The translations under genes were made by a program, and so were the position numbers. From Paludibacteraceae bacterium (GTDB lineage: Bacteria; Bacteroidota; Bacteroidia; Bacteroidales; Paludibacteraceae), in contig JAKSNY010000015.1 of assembly GCA_024399495.1 (NCBI GenBank), positions 1 through 58,416 of the forward strand: a DNA stretch of 58,416 bases, read 5' to 3'. The notes below the pieces were generated by a model that did not search any database, had not been told where the DNA came from, and saw only the letters and a list, made by a program, of their open reading frames with translations. This document shows positions 7,574-17,316 of the stretch, piece by piece (the first letter of the stretch is position 1; each line of letters opens with the position of its first letter).

Positions 7574-10500
7574 AAATTGACAATATAACAAGATTTTTCA
7601 TAAACCGCCCGGTGTTTTTCTGGAGCCTTATGGTAACAGTGTTTATTGCTGGTGTGGCATCCTTTATTGTTATGCCTAAATTGGAGGACCCTCCTGTTTG
7701 TACCAAGCAGGCTATGGTTGCCATAGTGTATCCAGGTGCAAGTGCTCATGAGATGGAACTTAAGGTGGTGCAGATGGTGGAGGATAATCTGCGTGCATTA
7801 CCCGATGTAGATCAGATAAAGAGTGAGTGCAGAAACGGTTTCTCCATGATAACCGTGGAGTTTAAGAAGACTGTGCTGCAGAAAGATGTGGAGCAGCATT
7901 TTGATTTGCTTCGCCGTAAAGTGTCTGACCTTAAGATGCTGTTACCGCAAGGTTGCTATGACCCTATAGTCATAGATGATATGATGGATGTGTATGGTAT
8001 TTTCTATGCTTTTACGGCAGATGGTATGGATTATGCCGAGATGGATAGATATGTGGCTAAAATACGCAGGGATATATTGAGTGTCAAGGGTATAAAGAGG
8101 GTGAACGTGGTATGTAGCAGAGATGAGGTAATTGATATAGACATAGATAAGGAATTGCTTGCAAAGAACAGTCTGCTTCCTGCCCAGATTATGATGATGC
8201 TGAATGTAGGTAGCGGAATTGTGGATGCAGGCAGGTTTAAGGCAGGCGATGACCTTGTAAGGCTCAGAATATCGGGTGGTTTTGAAAATGAGAACGACAT
8301 AAAGGATATGGTGATACGTACAGCAGAGGGTAAGTCTGTGCGTTTAGGCGATATAGCCACCGTAGTGCGTCACTATAAGGAGCCGCAGACAAACGGTTTC
8401 TTTGTTAACGGAAAGCCCGCCATTGCCATCTGTTGTGCTATGGAGAAAGAGGCTGTAGTGCCTGATGTGGGTAGGGCTGTGGATAAGCAGGTATCTAAAA
8501 CCCTATCAGAAATGCCTGTAGGGCTTAATATGGAAAAGATATTTTTCCAACCCGATATGGTTAGTTCTGCCATACAGTCGTTTATGTTTAATCTGTTAGA
8601 GTCCGTACTTATAGTTATAGTGGTGCTGATTTTTGCAATGGGAGTGCGTAGCGGACTTATTATAGGATTTGGTCTGTTCCTGACAGTTACAATGTCGTTT
8701 GTAATACTTATGTTTATGGACAGCACCCTACAGCGTATATCACTTGGTGCATTCATAGTGGCTATGGGTATGTTGGTTGACAATGCCATTGTTATTATGG
8801 ACAGCATATTGGAGGATAAGCGTAAGGGATTAGGGCGTAGCCAGTACCTATATCGGGGTGTAAGAGATACGGCGATGCCACTGTTGGGTGCCACTCTTAT
8901 AGCCACATCTACATTTTTATGTGTATATCTTTCACCCGATAATTCAGGCGAGTACTGCCGCGATATGTTCCTTGTGCTTTGCGTCAGTCTGCTGTCAAGT
9001 TGGATATTGGCTATGGTGCAGATTCCGTTTTGTGCCAACAAATGGATACCTGAGGTAAGCAAAAAGCCGGAGCGTAAGGGAGAGTCCAAATTACAGATAT
9101 TTTTCCGTAAATCCATAATAAATGTGCTGGAACATAGGACTTTGACTATATGTGTATCATTAGGTGCCCTTGCCCTTTCAGTATATGGTTTCACTAAAGT
9201 AAGGCAACTGTTTTTCTGTGATTTTGACTACAGACAATTTATTATAGAGTATCAGATGCCGTCAGAGACTAGTCCTGATAAGGTTAAGAGCGATTTGCTT
9301 GCCATTACGTCTCAAATGCTGGCAGACAGTGATGTGGAGAAAGTATCGGCATGTATGGGCAACGCCCCTGCACACTATTCTCTTACCAGACCAATGAACA
9401 GTGGCGGTGAAAGTTACGGAGAACTTATAGTGGATTGCAAGGATTTCCGTAAGGTTAATGAGGTTATCAGAAGATATAAGCCTATACTACGTGAGGCACA
9501 CCCAAATGCTTATATAAGATTCAGAAAGTACAATTTCTCTATAGCCACATCACACTCTGTAGAGGCTGTGGTTCAAGGTCCTGACCCTGCGGTGCTTAGG
9601 CAGATTGGCGGCAAGATAGAGGATATTATGCGTAAGTGCAAGTATGTAGATGCTTATTCTGTGCAGTCAAGTTGGTTCCCGCTTAATAAAAAATTAGATG
9701 TGGCATATAACAAGATTAACGGACTACGTTCAGGTATATCCAGAAGCAATCTGTCTGAAGCTCTTAAATCTGCTACAGAAGGCTCCATCATCGGAGTGTT
9801 GAACGATAATAATAAAATGGTGATGGTTAATATGAATGTGGTTAAGGCAGACGGAAGCAGAATAGATAATGTAAGTGATATGCCTGTGTGGACATTGGCA
9901 AACGTAGGTGTGGATAAGGCAGATATTATGGGGCTCTTTACCGGTGCCTCAACTACTGATGAATTAAGCAGTAAACTATTCAGAACCATACCATTAGACC
10001 AAGTGGTGGATAGTGTGTCGGTAGGTTGGGAGGAGGAAGTGGTACACCGTGTTAACGGAAGCCGTACACTGGAGGTTGAATGTGACCCTTCTGACGACGG
10101 CAATTCCACACCAGCCACGGTAATGTCATCAATAAGAGATGAGGTAGAGTCATTGGAAGTGCCTGACGGCTACACAATTACATGGGGCGGTGATGAAAAG
10201 ATAACCAAAGAGTCATTTGTAAATGTAATTAAAAATATTCCTATTACCATATTTATAATAATATTTGTATTGCTGCTATTATTCAATAATTGGAAATCGC
10301 TGGGGCTTGTATTGTGTTGCCTGCCTTTTGCAATATGCGGAATAGTGCCGGCTATGCTTATATTCTCACAACCGATGACATTTATGTGCCTTATAGGTTT
10401 GCTTGGTCTTATAGGTATGCTTATTAAGAATGAGATTGTGCTTTTGGACGAAATAAACAGACTAAGGAGTGAGGAGCATCAATCGCCGTATGAGGCTACC

Positions 10501-10704
10501 GTAAATGCAACTGTATCACGTGTGTTGCCTGTTATTATGGCATCGCTGACCACCATTTTAGGAATGTTCCCGCTTATAGCAGACCCTATGTACGGTGCTA
10601 TGGCTGTATCTATAATGGCAGGACTTACAGTAGGTACGGTATCCACATTGATACTGTTCCCTGTATTTTATTCCATGATATTTAAAGTTAAGATATCCCG
10701 ATGA
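7570..10704 (+). CDS. RND family efflux pump, AcrB/MexB-like permease
   Basis: This 1044-residue protein has two RND repeats. It begins with a TM helix (FFINRPVFFWSLMVTVFIAG) and then a porter loop (IVYPGASAHEMELKVVQMVED). TM4 carries the family motif GAFIVAMGMLVDNAIVIMDSILEDKRKG, with an aspartate for proton relay, and the second half repeats the layout with GLIGMLIKNEIVLLDEINR near residue 950. It exports small molecules using the proton gradient. Position between adaptor and TolC-like genes, with 4-bp overlaps on both sides, defines a complete tripartite pump. Substrate cannot be read from sequence. Confidence 0.93.
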   Translation: MKIDNITRFFINRPVFFWSLMVTVFIAGVASFIVMPKLEDPPVCTKQAMVAIVYPGASAHEMELKVVQMVEDNLRALPDVDQIKSECRNGFSMITVEFKKTVLQKDVEQHFDLLRRKVSDLKMLLPQGCYDPIVIDDMMDVYGIFYAFTADGMDYAEMDRYVAKIRRDILSVKGIKRVNVVCSRDEVIDIDIDKELLAKNSLLPAQIMMMLNVGSGIVDAGRFKAGDDLVRLRISGGFENENDIKDMVIRTAEGKSVRLGDIATVVRHYKEPQTNGFFVNGKPAIAICCAMEKEAVVPDVGRAVDKQVSKTLSEMPVGLNMEKIFFQPDMVSSAIQSFMFNLLESVLIVIVVLIFAMGVRSGLIIGFGLFLTVTMSFVILMFMDSTLQRISLGAFIVAMGMLVDNAIVIMDSILEDKRKGLGRSQYLYRGVRDTAMPLLGATLIATSTFLCVYLSPDNSGEYCRDMFLVLCVSLLSSWILAMVQIPFCANKWIPEVSKKPERKGESKLQIFFRKSIINVLEHRTLTICVSLGALALSVYGFTKVRQLFFCDFDYRQFIIEYQMPSETSPDKVKSDLLAITSQMLADSDVEKVSACMGNAPAHYSLTRPMNSGGESYGELIVDCKDFRKVNEVIRRYKPILREAHPNAYIRFRKYNFSIATSHSVEAVVQGPDPAVLRQIGGKIEDIMRKCKYVDAYSVQSSWFPLNKKLDVAYNKINGLRSGISRSNLSEALKSATEGSIIGVLNDNNKMVMVNMNVVKADGSRIDNVSDMPVWTLANVGVDKADIMGLFTGASTTDELSSKLFRTIPLDQVVDSVSVGWEEEVVHRVNGSRTLEVECDPSDDGNSTPATVMSSIRDEVESLEVPDGYTITWGGDEKITKESFVNVIKNIPITIFIIIFVLLLLFNNWKSLGLVLCCLPFAICGIVPAMLIFSQPMTFMCLIGLLGLIGMLIKNEIVLLDEINRLRSEEHQSPYEATVNATVSRVLPVIMASLTTILGMFPLIADPMYGAMAVSIMAGLTVGTVSTLILFPVFYSMIFKVKISR

Positions 10705-12020
10705 GAAGATATGCAATAATAATATCGTTATTGACCCTGTTTTTTGTAAATGCGGCGGCATCTGACTCAATACCGCTTACGCTACAACAGTGTAAGGACA
10801 GGGCATTATTGTACAATGAGGATTTGCGTTCAGCCGATATAGACCTGCAGATGGCACGTCAGGACCGTAAAATTGCACTAAGCCAGTATATTCCTAAAAT
10901 AAACGGACTTGCAATGGGGGTTATGCTGCCTGTGGATTTTCCGTTGATAGATGAAAATTACTTGCAGTTGTCACTAAAGACCCATGGAATGTATATGGCT
11001 GGCTTTACCTTAATGGAGCCTCTGTATGCAGGTGGCAGAATTGTAAACGGTACCCGTTTGGCTAAGCAAGGAGTGGAGTGTATGGAGATTATGCAGAAAA
11101 AGACCAAGGCAGAGGTGGAGTATAATGTGGAGAACGCATTTTGGTCACTTGTGGCTGTACGTACAAAAAGGCAAATGGTGGAGCAGTATGTAGCATTGAT
11201 GGATACTATTGAGAATCAGGTAAGTATGGCATACGAGACAGAGCATGCCACTATGAGTGACCTGCTCTCTGTCCGCTCTAAAAAGATGGATTTGCAGTAC
11301 CAACTTAAACAGATAGATATGGGTATTGACCTATGTGCGTTATCACTTATGAGTATGATAGGAGTAAGTGCAGACAGTATGGTGGTGCCTGTATATGAGT
11401 TTACAGAGGTGGATTCCATTTCAAATTTTGGAGCATCGGAAAATGAGCGTTTAGAGGAGACACTGCTACGTAAGCAGGTGGAAATAAGCAAATTGCAGGA
11501 GAAAATGGTGCTTGGAGAGTATCTGCCTACATTGGGCTTGACCGCCGGTTGGATGTGGCTTGATAATATGAGAATTTACTCTGCACTTATAACTCCATTT
11601 GGCACGTGGGATTACACCTATAAAATGGGCAGAAAAATTCCGATGGCTATGCTTAGCCTCAGTGTGCCTATTACAGGTTGGGTGGAGGGTGCCCATAAAC
11701 TAAAAAAGGCTAAGTTGCAGACAGAAAAGTCACAACTTGCATTTGAGAAGAACTCCAAGTTGCTGAAAATAGAGAATGAGCAGGCATTACGGCAGGTTAA
11801 GAATGGCTCACTTATGTATGAAGCGGCAAAAATGAAGAAGGAGAGTGCTGAAGAGAAACTTAGGGTGGAGCGTAACCGTTACGGTGCTGATATGTGTACA
11901 CTCTCTGATGTTATGCGTGCCCAAGCGGAGTGTGAACAGGCATTGTCTGAATATATAGAGACAGCCGCCAAATACCGCATATATATAGCAAACTACAACA
12001 GAATATTCAGTAATCAGTAG
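10701..12020 (+). CDS. TolC-like outer membrane efflux channel
   Basis: This 439-residue protein has a signal peptide (MRRYAIIISLLTLFFVNAAAS) and two related helical halves typical of outer membrane efflux proteins: LTLQQCKDRALLYNEDLRSADIDLQMAR...ALSQYIPKINGL, and later RKQVEISKLQEKMVLGEYLPTLGLTAGW. The YxPxxxG feature after the helical hairpin appears in both halves. It is the exit duct for the RND pump and its start overlaps the pump stop by 4 bp. Confidence 0.9.
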   Translation: MRRYAIIISLLTLFFVNAAASDSIPLTLQQCKDRALLYNEDLRSADIDLQMARQDRKIALSQYIPKINGLAMGVMLPVDFPLIDENYLQLSLKTHGMYMAGFTLMEPLYAGGRIVNGTRLAKQGVECMEIMQKKTKAEVEYNVENAFWSLVAVRTKRQMVEQYVALMDTIENQVSMAYETEHATMSDLLSVRSKKMDLQYQLKQIDMGIDLCALSLMSMIGVSADSMVVPVYEFTEVDSISNFGASENERLEETLLRKQVEISKLQEKMVLGEYLPTLGLTAGWMWLDNMRIYSALITPFGTWDYTYKMGRKIPMAMLSLSVPITGWVEGAHKLKKAKLQTEKSQLAFEKNSKLLKIENEQALRQVKNGSLMYEAAKMKKESAEEKLRVERNRYGADMCTLSDVMRAQAECEQALSEYIETAAKYRIYIANYNRIFSNQ

Positions 12021-12063
12021 CTTGTTAGGTAGGTTCTGTTCAACAAAAATAAGATCAGAATCA

Positions 12064-12094
12064 TTTGAAATGTGGATGAAAACAACTAACTTTG
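12064..12094 (+). promoter_or_regulatory. Bacteroides-type promoter of leuA operon (near-leaderless)
   Basis: TTTG at 12064-12067 and TAACTTTG at 12087-12094 are separated by 19 bp. The start codon is at 12104, so the predicted leader is only about 3-5 nt. Confidence 0.8.
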
Positions 12095-12103
12095 TATCAA
12101 TTT

Positions 12104-13600
12104 ATGAAAGAACGTCTATACATATTTGATACTACACTGCGTGATGGCGAGCAGGCGGCTGGTTGTCAGCTAAGTACCGTTGAGAAAATCCAAATTGCAA
12201 AGGCGTTGGAAAAGTTGGGCGTAGATGTAATAGAGGCTGGTTTTCCCGCTTCAAGCCCAGGTGATTTCAATTCTGTAGTGGAGGTGTCAAAAGTTGTTAA
12301 GGAACCTGTGATTTGTGCATTGACAAGGTGTCTGAAATCTGATATAGATATTGCCGTAGAGGCATTGAGGTTTGCAAAGAAAAAGAGAATACAGACAGGT
12401 ATAGGTACCTCTGACTATCACATAAAATATAAGTTTGGCATTACACGTGGTGAGGTGATAAGGCAGGCGGTAGAGTGTACTGCATACGCCAAAAAGTTTG
12501 TAGATGATGTGGAGTTCTACTGTGAGGACGCAGGACGTACTGATAATGAATTTCTTGCAGAGGTGGTGGAGGCTGTAATAGAGGCTGGTGCCACTGTAAT
12601 TAACATACCAGATACTACAGGCTATTGCCTGCCTGAGGAGTTCGGTAAAAAAATAAACTATCTTAAACATAATGTTAAGGGAATAGATAAGGTTCTTATC
12701 TCTGTACATTGCCATAATGATTTGGGTATGGCTACGGCATTGGCTTTGGCTGGCGTTGAAAACGGAGCACGTCAGGTGGAGTGTACTATAAACGGTGTGG
12801 GCGAGAGAGCAGGTAACACTGCACTGGAGGAGATTTGCATGATTCTTAAATGCCACAAGCAAATAGGTGTGGATACAGGCATCAATACTAAATATTTGGT
12901 TAAGACCAGCCGATTGGTATCTAACCTTATGAATATGCCGGTGCAGGTAAACAAGGCTGTTGTAGGTAGAAATGCGTTTGTACACTCATCGGGTATTCAT
13001 CAGGACGGTGTGCTTAAGAATCGTGAGACATACGAGATAATAAATCCCAAAGATGTGGGGGCAGATAAGTCTCAATTAGTGCTTTCTGCCCGTAGCGGTA
13101 GGGCTGCACTGAAAAGCAGACTAAAGAAATTGGGGATAGATGTTACAGATGCCGTAAGCATTGACGGCATTTATGCAAAATTCATAAGGCTTGCAGACAG
13201 AAACAGATATATAACAGATGATGATATAATTGCCATATCGGGTCAGGATATAAAGGATGTAAAGTCTGTGTCAATACTTAAACATAAGGTGTCATCTGCT
13301 CTTGGAGAGGGGGCTAAAGCGTATCTTAAACTACTTGTAAAGGGGGAGGAGAGAGAGGCTGAGGCTACAGGAAACGGTCCTGTAGATGCTTCCATTAAGG
13401 CTTTAAAGAAAATCGTAGGTGATGATATGACACTGCAGGAGTTTACTATTCAGTCTATGACACGTGGTAGTGACGATATAGGTAAGGTATATATGCAGAT
13501 TTTATACAATAATAATCTATATTACGGTTTTGGTGCGTCTGCCGATATAGTGTTGGCTTCACTTAAAGCGTACATTGATGCTGTAAATCAGTTTATATAA
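12104..13600 (+). CDS. leuA: 2-isopropylmalate synthase
   Basis: LeuA condenses acetyl-CoA with 2-oxoisovalerate, the first committed step of leucine synthesis. The 498-residue product has the DRE-TIM barrel opening ([14 protein letters not shown]), the metal site HCHNDLGMA, the NGVGERAGN motif and HSSGIHQDG. It ends with a LeuA regulatory domain (about 370-498) expected to bind leucine. I start at ATG 12104 because the frame upstream runs into the -7 box. The stop overlaps the next start by one base. leuB, leuC and leuD are not adjacent, unlike in many Bacteroidales. Confidence 0.92.
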   Translation: MKERLYIFDTTLRDGEQAAGCQLSTVEKIQIAKALEKLGVDVIEAGFPASSPGDFNSVVEVSKVVKEPVICALTRCLKSDIDIAVEALRFAKKKRIQTGIGTSDYHIKYKFGITRGEVIRQAVECTAYAKKFVDDVEFYCEDAGRTDNEFLAEVVEAVIEAGATVINIPDTTGYCLPEEFGKKINYLKHNVKGIDKVLISVHCHNDLGMATALALAGVENGARQVECTINGVGERAGNTALEEICMILKCHKQIGVDTGINTKYLVKTSRLVSNLMNMPVQVNKAVVGRNAFVHSSGIHQDGVLKNRETYEIINPKDVGADKSQLVLSARSGRAALKSRLKKLGIDVTDAVSIDGIYAKFIRLADRNRYITDDDIIAISGQDIKDVKSVSILKHKVSSALGEGAKAYLKLLVKGEEREAEATGNGPVDASIKALKKIVGDDMTLQEFTIQSMTRGSDDIGKVYMQILYNNNLYYGFGASADIVLASLKAYIDAVNQFI

Positions 13601-15123
13601 TGGAAAACAGAGTTCAAATACTTGACACTACACTGCGTGATGGGGAACAGACATCTGGTGTATCATTTGCAATGCAGGAGAAACTCAGTATTACACGCCT
13701 TTTGCTTGAGGATGTTAATGTGGATAGGGTGGAGATTGCATCTGCAAGGGTGTCTGATGGTGAGTTGCTTGCAGCAGGTAAGGTTGCGGCATGGGCTAAA
13801 TCCAAAAATTTGATAGACAGGGTTGAGATTCTTGGATTTGTAGATGGAAAGGTGTCTGTAGATTGGATTTGTGGTGCAGGTCTAAAGGTTATGAATCTGC
13901 TTTGCAAGGGTTCCTCAAAGCATTGCCTAAAGCAACTTGGAAAGAGTGAAGATGAGCATTTGGCTGATATAGAGAGTGTTATTAACTATGCTAAAAGCAA
14001 GGGCGTAAAGGTTAATGTATATCTTGAGGATTGGAGTGATGGAATGGAGCAGGATAGGCAGTATGTGTTTAAGTTTATAGATAACCTTAAAAATTATAGC
14101 GTGGAGCGGTTTATGCTCTCTGACACACTTGGAATCCTTAACCCCGATACCACGTATGAGTATTGCTTGGAGATGATTACCCGATACCCCGATTTACACT
14201 TTGATTTCCATCCGCATAACGATTACGGACTTGCCGTAGCCAATATATATGCCGCCATTAAGGCAGGGATAAGGAGTGTGCATACAACTGTCAATGGTTT
14301 GGGGGAGCGTGCCGGGAACGCACCTCTGTCAAGCGTGCTGCCCGTAATTCATGACCAATTAAAGTTACAGACTTCTATAAATGAGAATCAGATAAACCGT
14401 GTAAGTAAGTTGGTTGAAACATACTCAGGCATACATATTCCTAAAAATGAGCCTGTGGTGGGGGAGAATGTGTTTACACAGGTGAGCGGTGTACATGCAG
14501 ACGGCGATGAAAAGGATAACCTTTACTGTAACGGTCTTAAGCCTGAACGTTTTGGCAGGGAGCGTGAGTATGCCCTTGGCAAGATGTCTGGTAAGGCTAA
14601 CATAAAAAAGAATTTGGAGGCGTTGGGCATTGACCTTGATGAAGCCCAAATGAAACTTGTTACAGACCGTATAATAGAGTTGGGAGATAAGAAACAGATA
14701 GTTTCACAAGATGATTTGCCGTATATAGTTTCTGATGTGCTGAAAAGTGCGAATACAGAGCAAAAAGTTATAATTACTAACTATTCGCTATCTCTTGCAC
14801 AGGGATTGAAGCCTGTAGCCAATGTGGCTATAGAGATTGACGGGCAAGCCTATCAGCAGTCTGCATCGGGTGACGGTCAGTATGATGCCTTTATGAAAGC
14901 GCTATGGAAAATTTATGACGGACTTGGAAAACCACACCCTATACTTACAGACTATAGCGTAACAATTCCGCCAGGTGGAAGGACAGACTCTTTTGTGCAG
15001 ACCATAATAACATGGAATATGAACGGCACAGTTTTCAAGACCCATGGTTTTGATGCAGACCAGACAGAGGCTGCCATTACCGCCACTAAAAAGATGTTGA
15101 ACATAATAGAGACTATAAAATGA
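13600..15123 (+). CDS. second 2-isopropylmalate/citramalate synthase family enzyme
   Basis: This 507-residue paralogue of LeuA has the DRE-TIM motif ([16 protein letters not shown]), the metal site DFHPHNDYGLA, NGLGERAGNAPL and SGVHADGD. It also has a C-terminal regulatory-type domain (about 380-507: LSLAQGLKPVANVAIEIDG). Substrate pocket residues differ from LeuA, for example HPHND for HCHND. It may condense acetyl-CoA with pyruvate (citramalate synthase, isoleucine route) or another 2-oxoacid. Bacteroidota often keep such a pair in the leu operon. The start overlaps the leuA stop. Confidence 0.8.
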   Translation: MENRVQILDTTLRDGEQTSGVSFAMQEKLSITRLLLEDVNVDRVEIASARVSDGELLAAGKVAAWAKSKNLIDRVEILGFVDGKVSVDWICGAGLKVMNLLCKGSSKHCLKQLGKSEDEHLADIESVINYAKSKGVKVNVYLEDWSDGMEQDRQYVFKFIDNLKNYSVERFMLSDTLGILNPDTTYEYCLEMITRYPDLHFDFHPHNDYGLAVANIYAAIKAGIRSVHTTVNGLGERAGNAPLSSVLPVIHDQLKLQTSINENQINRVSKLVETYSGIHIPKNEPVVGENVFTQVSGVHADGDEKDNLYCNGLKPERFGREREYALGKMSGKANIKKNLEALGIDLDEAQMKLVTDRIIELGDKKQIVSQDDLPYIVSDVLKSANTEQKVIITNYSLSLAQGLKPVANVAIEIDGQAYQQSASGDGQYDAFMKALWKIYDGLGKPHPILTDYSVTIPPGGRTDSFVQTIITWNMNGTVFKTHGFDADQTEAAITATKKMLNIIETIK

Positions 15124-15986
15124 GATACGGAGATTCTGAACTTATAATTAACCCCGATGGCACTGTTTTCCATTTGCACCTAAAGCCGGAGCAGATAGCA
15201 GACAAGATAATCCTTGTGGGTGACCGTAGCCGCACCGATATGGTTGCATCTTTTTTTGACAGTGTGGAGTGTACTGTAGAGAATCGTGAGTTCAGAACCA
15301 TTACAGGCACTTATAAAGGTAAGAGAGTAAGCGTTTTATCTACAGGTATAGGCACAGGCAATATAGATATTGTTGTAAATGAGTTGGACGCTATTGCCAA
15401 TATAGACCTTGCCGCCAGATGTGATAAACCGTCTCACAAATCACTTACTCTTGTAAGGGTGGGTACATCGGGTGGTTTGCAGACCATTTGCCCAGAGGGT
15501 ACATACGTAGCTTCAAGACGTTCCATCGGTTTTGACGGAGTCCTTAATTTCTACGCCGATACAGAGCGTGTAAGGGATTTGGATTTTGAGGCGGCGTTTG
15601 TAAAACATACAGGTTTTGACCTTTCTCACGGCACTCCGTACTGTGCTGTAAATGATACTGAACTTCTTAGCCGTATAGCAGGCGGTGATATGGTTATAGG
15701 CAACACCATAGCCTCAAGCGGTTTTTACGGACCGCAAGGCAGACGGCTCAGACTGCCTCTGCAAGATGAACAGCTGAATTCAAAAATAGAGAGTTTCTCT
15801 TATAACGGAGAGTGTATCACTAATTTTGAGATGGAATCATCTGCTCTTGCAGGTCTTGCCGGAATGCTTGGACACCAAGCACTTACGGTATGTCTTATTA
15901 TAGCCAACAGGGTAGGCAAACGCTTTATAGGAGACTACAAGCCTATGATGCGTGAACTTATTGCCACTGTTTTGGATAGAATCTAA
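15120..15986 (+). CDS. nucleoside phosphorylase (uridine phosphorylase-like)
   Basis: This 288-residue enzyme of the PNP/UDP family cleaves nucleosides with phosphate to a base and ribose-1-phosphate. Features are IILVGDRSRTDMVASFF (phosphate-binding loop), STGIGTGNIDIVVNEL, RVGTSGGLQ and the nucleoside-binding CITNFEMESSALAGLAGMLG. The MES tract fits uridine phosphorylases, but the exact nucleoside is uncertain. The start overlaps the preceding stop by 4 bp, so it is the third gene of the leuA unit. Confidence 0.85.
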   Translation: MRYGDSELIINPDGTVFHLHLKPEQIADKIILVGDRSRTDMVASFFDSVECTVENREFRTITGTYKGKRVSVLSTGIGTGNIDIVVNELDAIANIDLAARCDKPSHKSLTLVRVGTSGGLQTICPEGTYVASRRSIGFDGVLNFYADTERVRDLDFEAAFVKHTGFDLSHGTPYCAVNDTELLSRIAGGDMVIGNTIASSGFYGPQGRRLRLPLQDEQLNSKIESFSYNGECITNFEMESSALAGLAGMLGHQALTVCLIIANRVGKRFIGDYKPMMRELIATVLDRI

Positions 15987-16004
15987 GATTATGTATTATG
16001 TATG

Positions 16005-16254
16005 ATGTATGATGTATGAGGAGCGAAGCGACAGAGGGCGTAAGCCCGAACGCTTGTCGCAGGGGTTTGGGGGTGTCCCCCAATGGAAAAGGATATATAT
16101 TTTAACGAGCCGTAGGCGAGATTAAAATGATGTATGATGTATGAGGAGCGAAGCGACAGAGGGCGTAAGCCCGAACGCTTGTCGCAGGGGTTTGGGGGTG
16201 TCCCCCAATGGAAAAGGAGAAACATTTTAACGAGCCGTAGGCGAGATTAAAATG
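16005..16254. repeat. tandem duplication, 125-bp period
   Basis: Two near-identical 125-bp units lie head to tail: TGAGGAGCG recurs at 16017 and 16142. Each holds an ATGATGT heptamer run, a GAGCGAAGCGAC/GTCGC palindromic stretch, a GGGGGTGTCCCCC hairpin and ACGAGCCGTAGGCGAG. The two copies differ mainly near 16093-16103 and 16218-16224. A third partial start follows at 16252. This fills most of the 502-bp gap between 15986 and 16489; I see no gene in it. Confidence 0.85.
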
Positions 16255-16279
16255 ATGTATGATGGAAACCATTTTTACG

Positions 16280-16396
16280 TCATTCTGAGCGAAGCGAATT
16301 ATCGTGCAAACGAGAGCAGAGAAAATTCATTTTCTATGCCGAGTGTAGCCGAAACTGTTTACAGACCGAAGGTAATGCACGTAGTGAAGAATCTTT
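16280..16396. repeat. dispersed intergenic repeat (GAGCGAAGCGAA...AAGAATCTT)
   Basis: The stretch starts CATTCTGAGCGAAGCGAA and ends GTAGTGAAGAATCTTT, the layout of a repeat common in intergenic regions of gut metagenome bacteria. It contains CGAGAGCAGAG...GCCGAG (16311-16343), related to copies at 22046-22094 and 30601-30647. No coding potential is seen. Confidence 0.6.
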
Positions 16397-16405
16397 AAAA
16401 AAAAT

Positions 16406-16436
16406 TTTGCATAACAAAAAATAATATCTAAATTTG
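16406..16436 (+). promoter_or_regulatory. Bacteroides-type promoter of secreted-protein pair
   Basis: TTTG at 16406-16409 and TAAATTTG at 16429-16436 are separated by 19 bp, giving a predicted leader of about 48 nt before the gene at 16489. Confidence 0.8.
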
Positions 16437-16488
16437 TAGATATGTTTTTTAGTAACGAGTTTAACAAAATAATTTTCAACTTTTAATT

Positions 16489-17307
16489 ATGAAAAAGATT
16501 TTACTATTTGTTGCTGCACTGATGACAGCAATGTGTGCAATGGCACAAGAGAAATTTTATGTGTACATGAGTGATGGTAACACAAAAGAGTATGCGGTTG
16601 CAGAGTGTGACAGCTTAAATTTTATAGCACCACCGGCACTAACCAGTCCCAAGTTCCAGACGGCATTGGATGCAGGTGAGGATGTGCAGTACAAACTGCT
16701 TACTGCCACGTATGCAGGTGAGAATCCACAGTACCCATTGCAGACAGTGCAAAAAATTACGTTTGAGACAACAGCAGAAAGCAATTCCGCATTTGTAGTA
16801 AACTTCAACAACGGAGACGATGCAGAGGGCGATAACAGTTTGCTTAAGTTTGCGGTTATGCCTGATGTTACAGTTGACCCTGCAGAAGGCACCCTTACAA
16901 CAGAAGTGCCGGAACTGACAATTACAGCCTCATCTCAGACAGAGGGTGTTACCTACAAGTGGAGCACAGGAGAGGAGACTGCATCAATAACCGTTAGTGA
17001 GGCAGGCACATACACAGCAACAGTAACCGCACCTAACGGGGTTACAAACAGTGCAAGCTCAGTAATAACATCAATAATAACAAGTGTGGAGTCAGCTGGG
17101 CAGGCAGCCTGGTATGAGGTGTATGCCAATGACGGCATCATCAATGTACGCTTTACTGACGGTCAGGAGCATTTTATGTGCATAGGAGAGCCAAGCGGCA
17201 AGATATTGAGTGCGGTTGAGAAATGCGACGGCAAGCAGTTTGCAGTGCCAGCAGGCACATACATAGTGTATATGGAGAATCAGGCAGTAACAATCAATGT
17301 GAAATAA
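16489..17307 (+). CDS. secreted protein with Ig/PKD-like domain
   Basis: This 272-residue protein has a Sec signal peptide ending AMCAMAQ. An N-terminal module (about 20-70) reads KFYVYMSDGNTKEYAVAECDSLNF and is shared with the next gene. The middle (about 125-190) resembles an Ig/PKD-like beta-sandwich: ITASSQTEGVTYKWSTGEE, ITVSEAGTYTATVTAPNGVTNS. The tail (GIINVRFTDGQEHFMCIGEPSGKIL...VPAGTYIVYMENQAVTINVK) resembles a C-terminal beta domain of secreted Bacteroidales proteins. The exact family is not recognised. Probably exported and cell-surface or extracellular. Confidence 0.7.
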   Translation: MKKILLFVAALMTAMCAMAQEKFYVYMSDGNTKEYAVAECDSLNFIAPPALTSPKFQTALDAGEDVQYKLLTATYAGENPQYPLQTVQKITFETTAESNSAFVVNFNNGDDAEGDNSLLKFAVMPDVTVDPAEGTLTTEVPELTITASSQTEGVTYKWSTGEETASITVSEAGTYTATVTAPNGVTNSASSVITSIITSVESAGQAAWYEVYANDGIINVRFTDGQEHFMCIGEPSGKILSAVEKCDGKQFAVPAGTYIVYMENQAVTINVK

Positions 17308-17316
17308 AATACTATT

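Noticed and set aside
8373-9194. 273-residue open frame on the minus strand within the RND pump gene
   Set aside because: The plus-strand product is an unmistakable RND permease; the antisense frame has no recognisable features.
12287-12985. 232-residue open frame opposite leuA
   Set aside because: Cys/Tyr/His-rich translation without family features, antisense to conserved LeuA motifs.
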